The notes under the pieces: generated by a model
Told to the model about the DNA's origin: nothing
What the model saw: only the letters and a program-made list of their open reading frames with translations
The model's database searches: none
Made by a program: the position numbers and the translations under genes
Shown here: piece after piece, positions 15,248 to 15,872 of the stretch
Layout: each line of letters starts with the position of its first letter
Numbering within the stretch: the first letter of the stretch is position 1
Assembly: GCA_030263555.1 (NCBI GenBank)
Contig: SZPE01000105.1
Coordinates: 1 to 15,872, forward strand
Length of the DNA stretch: 15,872 bases
From: CFX2 sp014338005
Lineage (GTDB): Bacteria; Chloroflexota; Anaerolineae; Aggregatilineales; Phototrophicaceae
Reading direction: 5' to 3'

Positions 15248-15253
15248 AGTTTA
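15248..15253 (-). promoter_or_regulatory. Possible -10 box of a leaderless transcript
   Basis: The minus strand reads TAAACT seven bases before the DUF2007 ATG, placing the transcription start on or next to the A of that codon. The -35 region (CTGGCT) is poor. Read-through from the rRNA operon is the alternative. Confidence 0.3.
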
Positions 15254-15298
15254 GTCCAAAGGCCAGCAATAAGCCAGGGGAAACAAAAGAAGAGAAGG

Positions 15299-15408
15299 GG
15301 TTGGCAGTGGCGTACTCTCCCACCCCGTTACCAGGGCAGTACCATCCGCGCTGGTGGGCTTAACGACCGGGTGGACCGGGTGTACCCCCACCGCTCAAAC
15401 CACCAACC
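15299..15408 (-). rRNA. rrf: 5S ribosomal RNA, unusually short
   Basis: The minus strand opens GGTTGG and closes CCAACC, forming helix I. It contains the family landmarks GGTGGG/CCCACC (helix II), GTTAAGCCCACCAGCGC, GGATGGTACTGC and GGGAGAGTA. The length is about 110 nt instead of the usual 115-120. The conserved loop C segment with GAAC is missing; in its place stands ACCCGGT-CC-ACCCGGT (15366-15381), which leaves only a mini-hairpin. Ends are placed by helix I pairing and may be off by a few bases. Confidence 0.9.
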
Positions 15409-15507
15409 ATCCTTCTCTTCTTCTCACACACTTATGTGCGCCTGAATACAAGCCTTCAGCGTTGTCTCACGCCCTCACACCAGAGTACCCACTTCCCCGT
15501 ATCACAC
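15409..15507 (-). other. 23S-5S internal transcribed spacer
   Basis: About 99 bases separate the two rRNA genes. I see no tRNA and no promoter in it. It should be removed during rRNA processing. A short CACA/TGTG inverted repeat near 15425-15436 is the only structure noticed. Confidence 0.7.

Positions 15508-15872
<365 letters not shown>

Overview
The window looks like a chromosomal segment of a GC-rich, free-living bacterium, most probably a Chloroflexota member (Anaerolineae-like). This is an inference from several signs: a riboflavin ABC transporter of the RibX/RibY type under an FMN riboswitch, cytosolic GAF/PAS histidine kinases, and the general character of the proteins. No phage, transposase or CRISPR array is visible. 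The right edge is the 3' end of an rRNA operon (23S then 5S, minus strand), so this is core genome.

Layout from left to right. (1) Four 11-bp tandem repeats directly follow a minus-strand gene for a large two-enzyme cell-wall hydrolase (muramidase plus M23 peptidase). (2) The plus-strand gene for ribosomal protein bS20 has its own promoter and terminator. (3) A minus-strand OmpR-type regulator has a degenerate receiver. (4) A plus-strand M20 metallopeptidase is followed by a nested palindromic element of about 113 bp, then a receiver-GAF protein. (5) A minus-strand PLP enzyme of the cysteine-desulfurase-like fold lacks the usual active-site cysteine. (6) A plus-strand GAF-PAS histidine kinase follows. 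(7) A minus-strand riboflavin-uptake operon reads promoter, FMN riboswitch, terminator hairpin, permease, binding protein, ATPase. (8) A minus-strand group follows in transcription order DUF2007 protein, P1-family (DmpA/NylC-like) peptidase, PhoB-like regulator, PhoR-like kinase. (9) The 5S and partial 23S rRNA genes close the window.

How the genes work together. The clearest unit is the riboflavin operon. A near-consensus sigma-70 promoter lies just upstream of a complete FMN aptamer, and a rho-independent hairpin ends a few bases before the permease start. The three ABC genes then follow in tight order, so flavin uptake should be shut off when FMN is plentiful. The PhoB/PhoR-like pair is an ordinary two-component system with all key residues intact. 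By contrast, the orphan regulator at 2917-3621 and the receiver-GAF protein have lost residues needed for normal phospho-switching.

The most unusual observation is the 5S rRNA. It is about 110 nt long and lacks the conserved GAAC-containing loop C segment. The dual-hydrolase protein without a visible signal peptide and the long nested palindrome are the next most interesting. I did not find a clear, wholly new multi-gene system.
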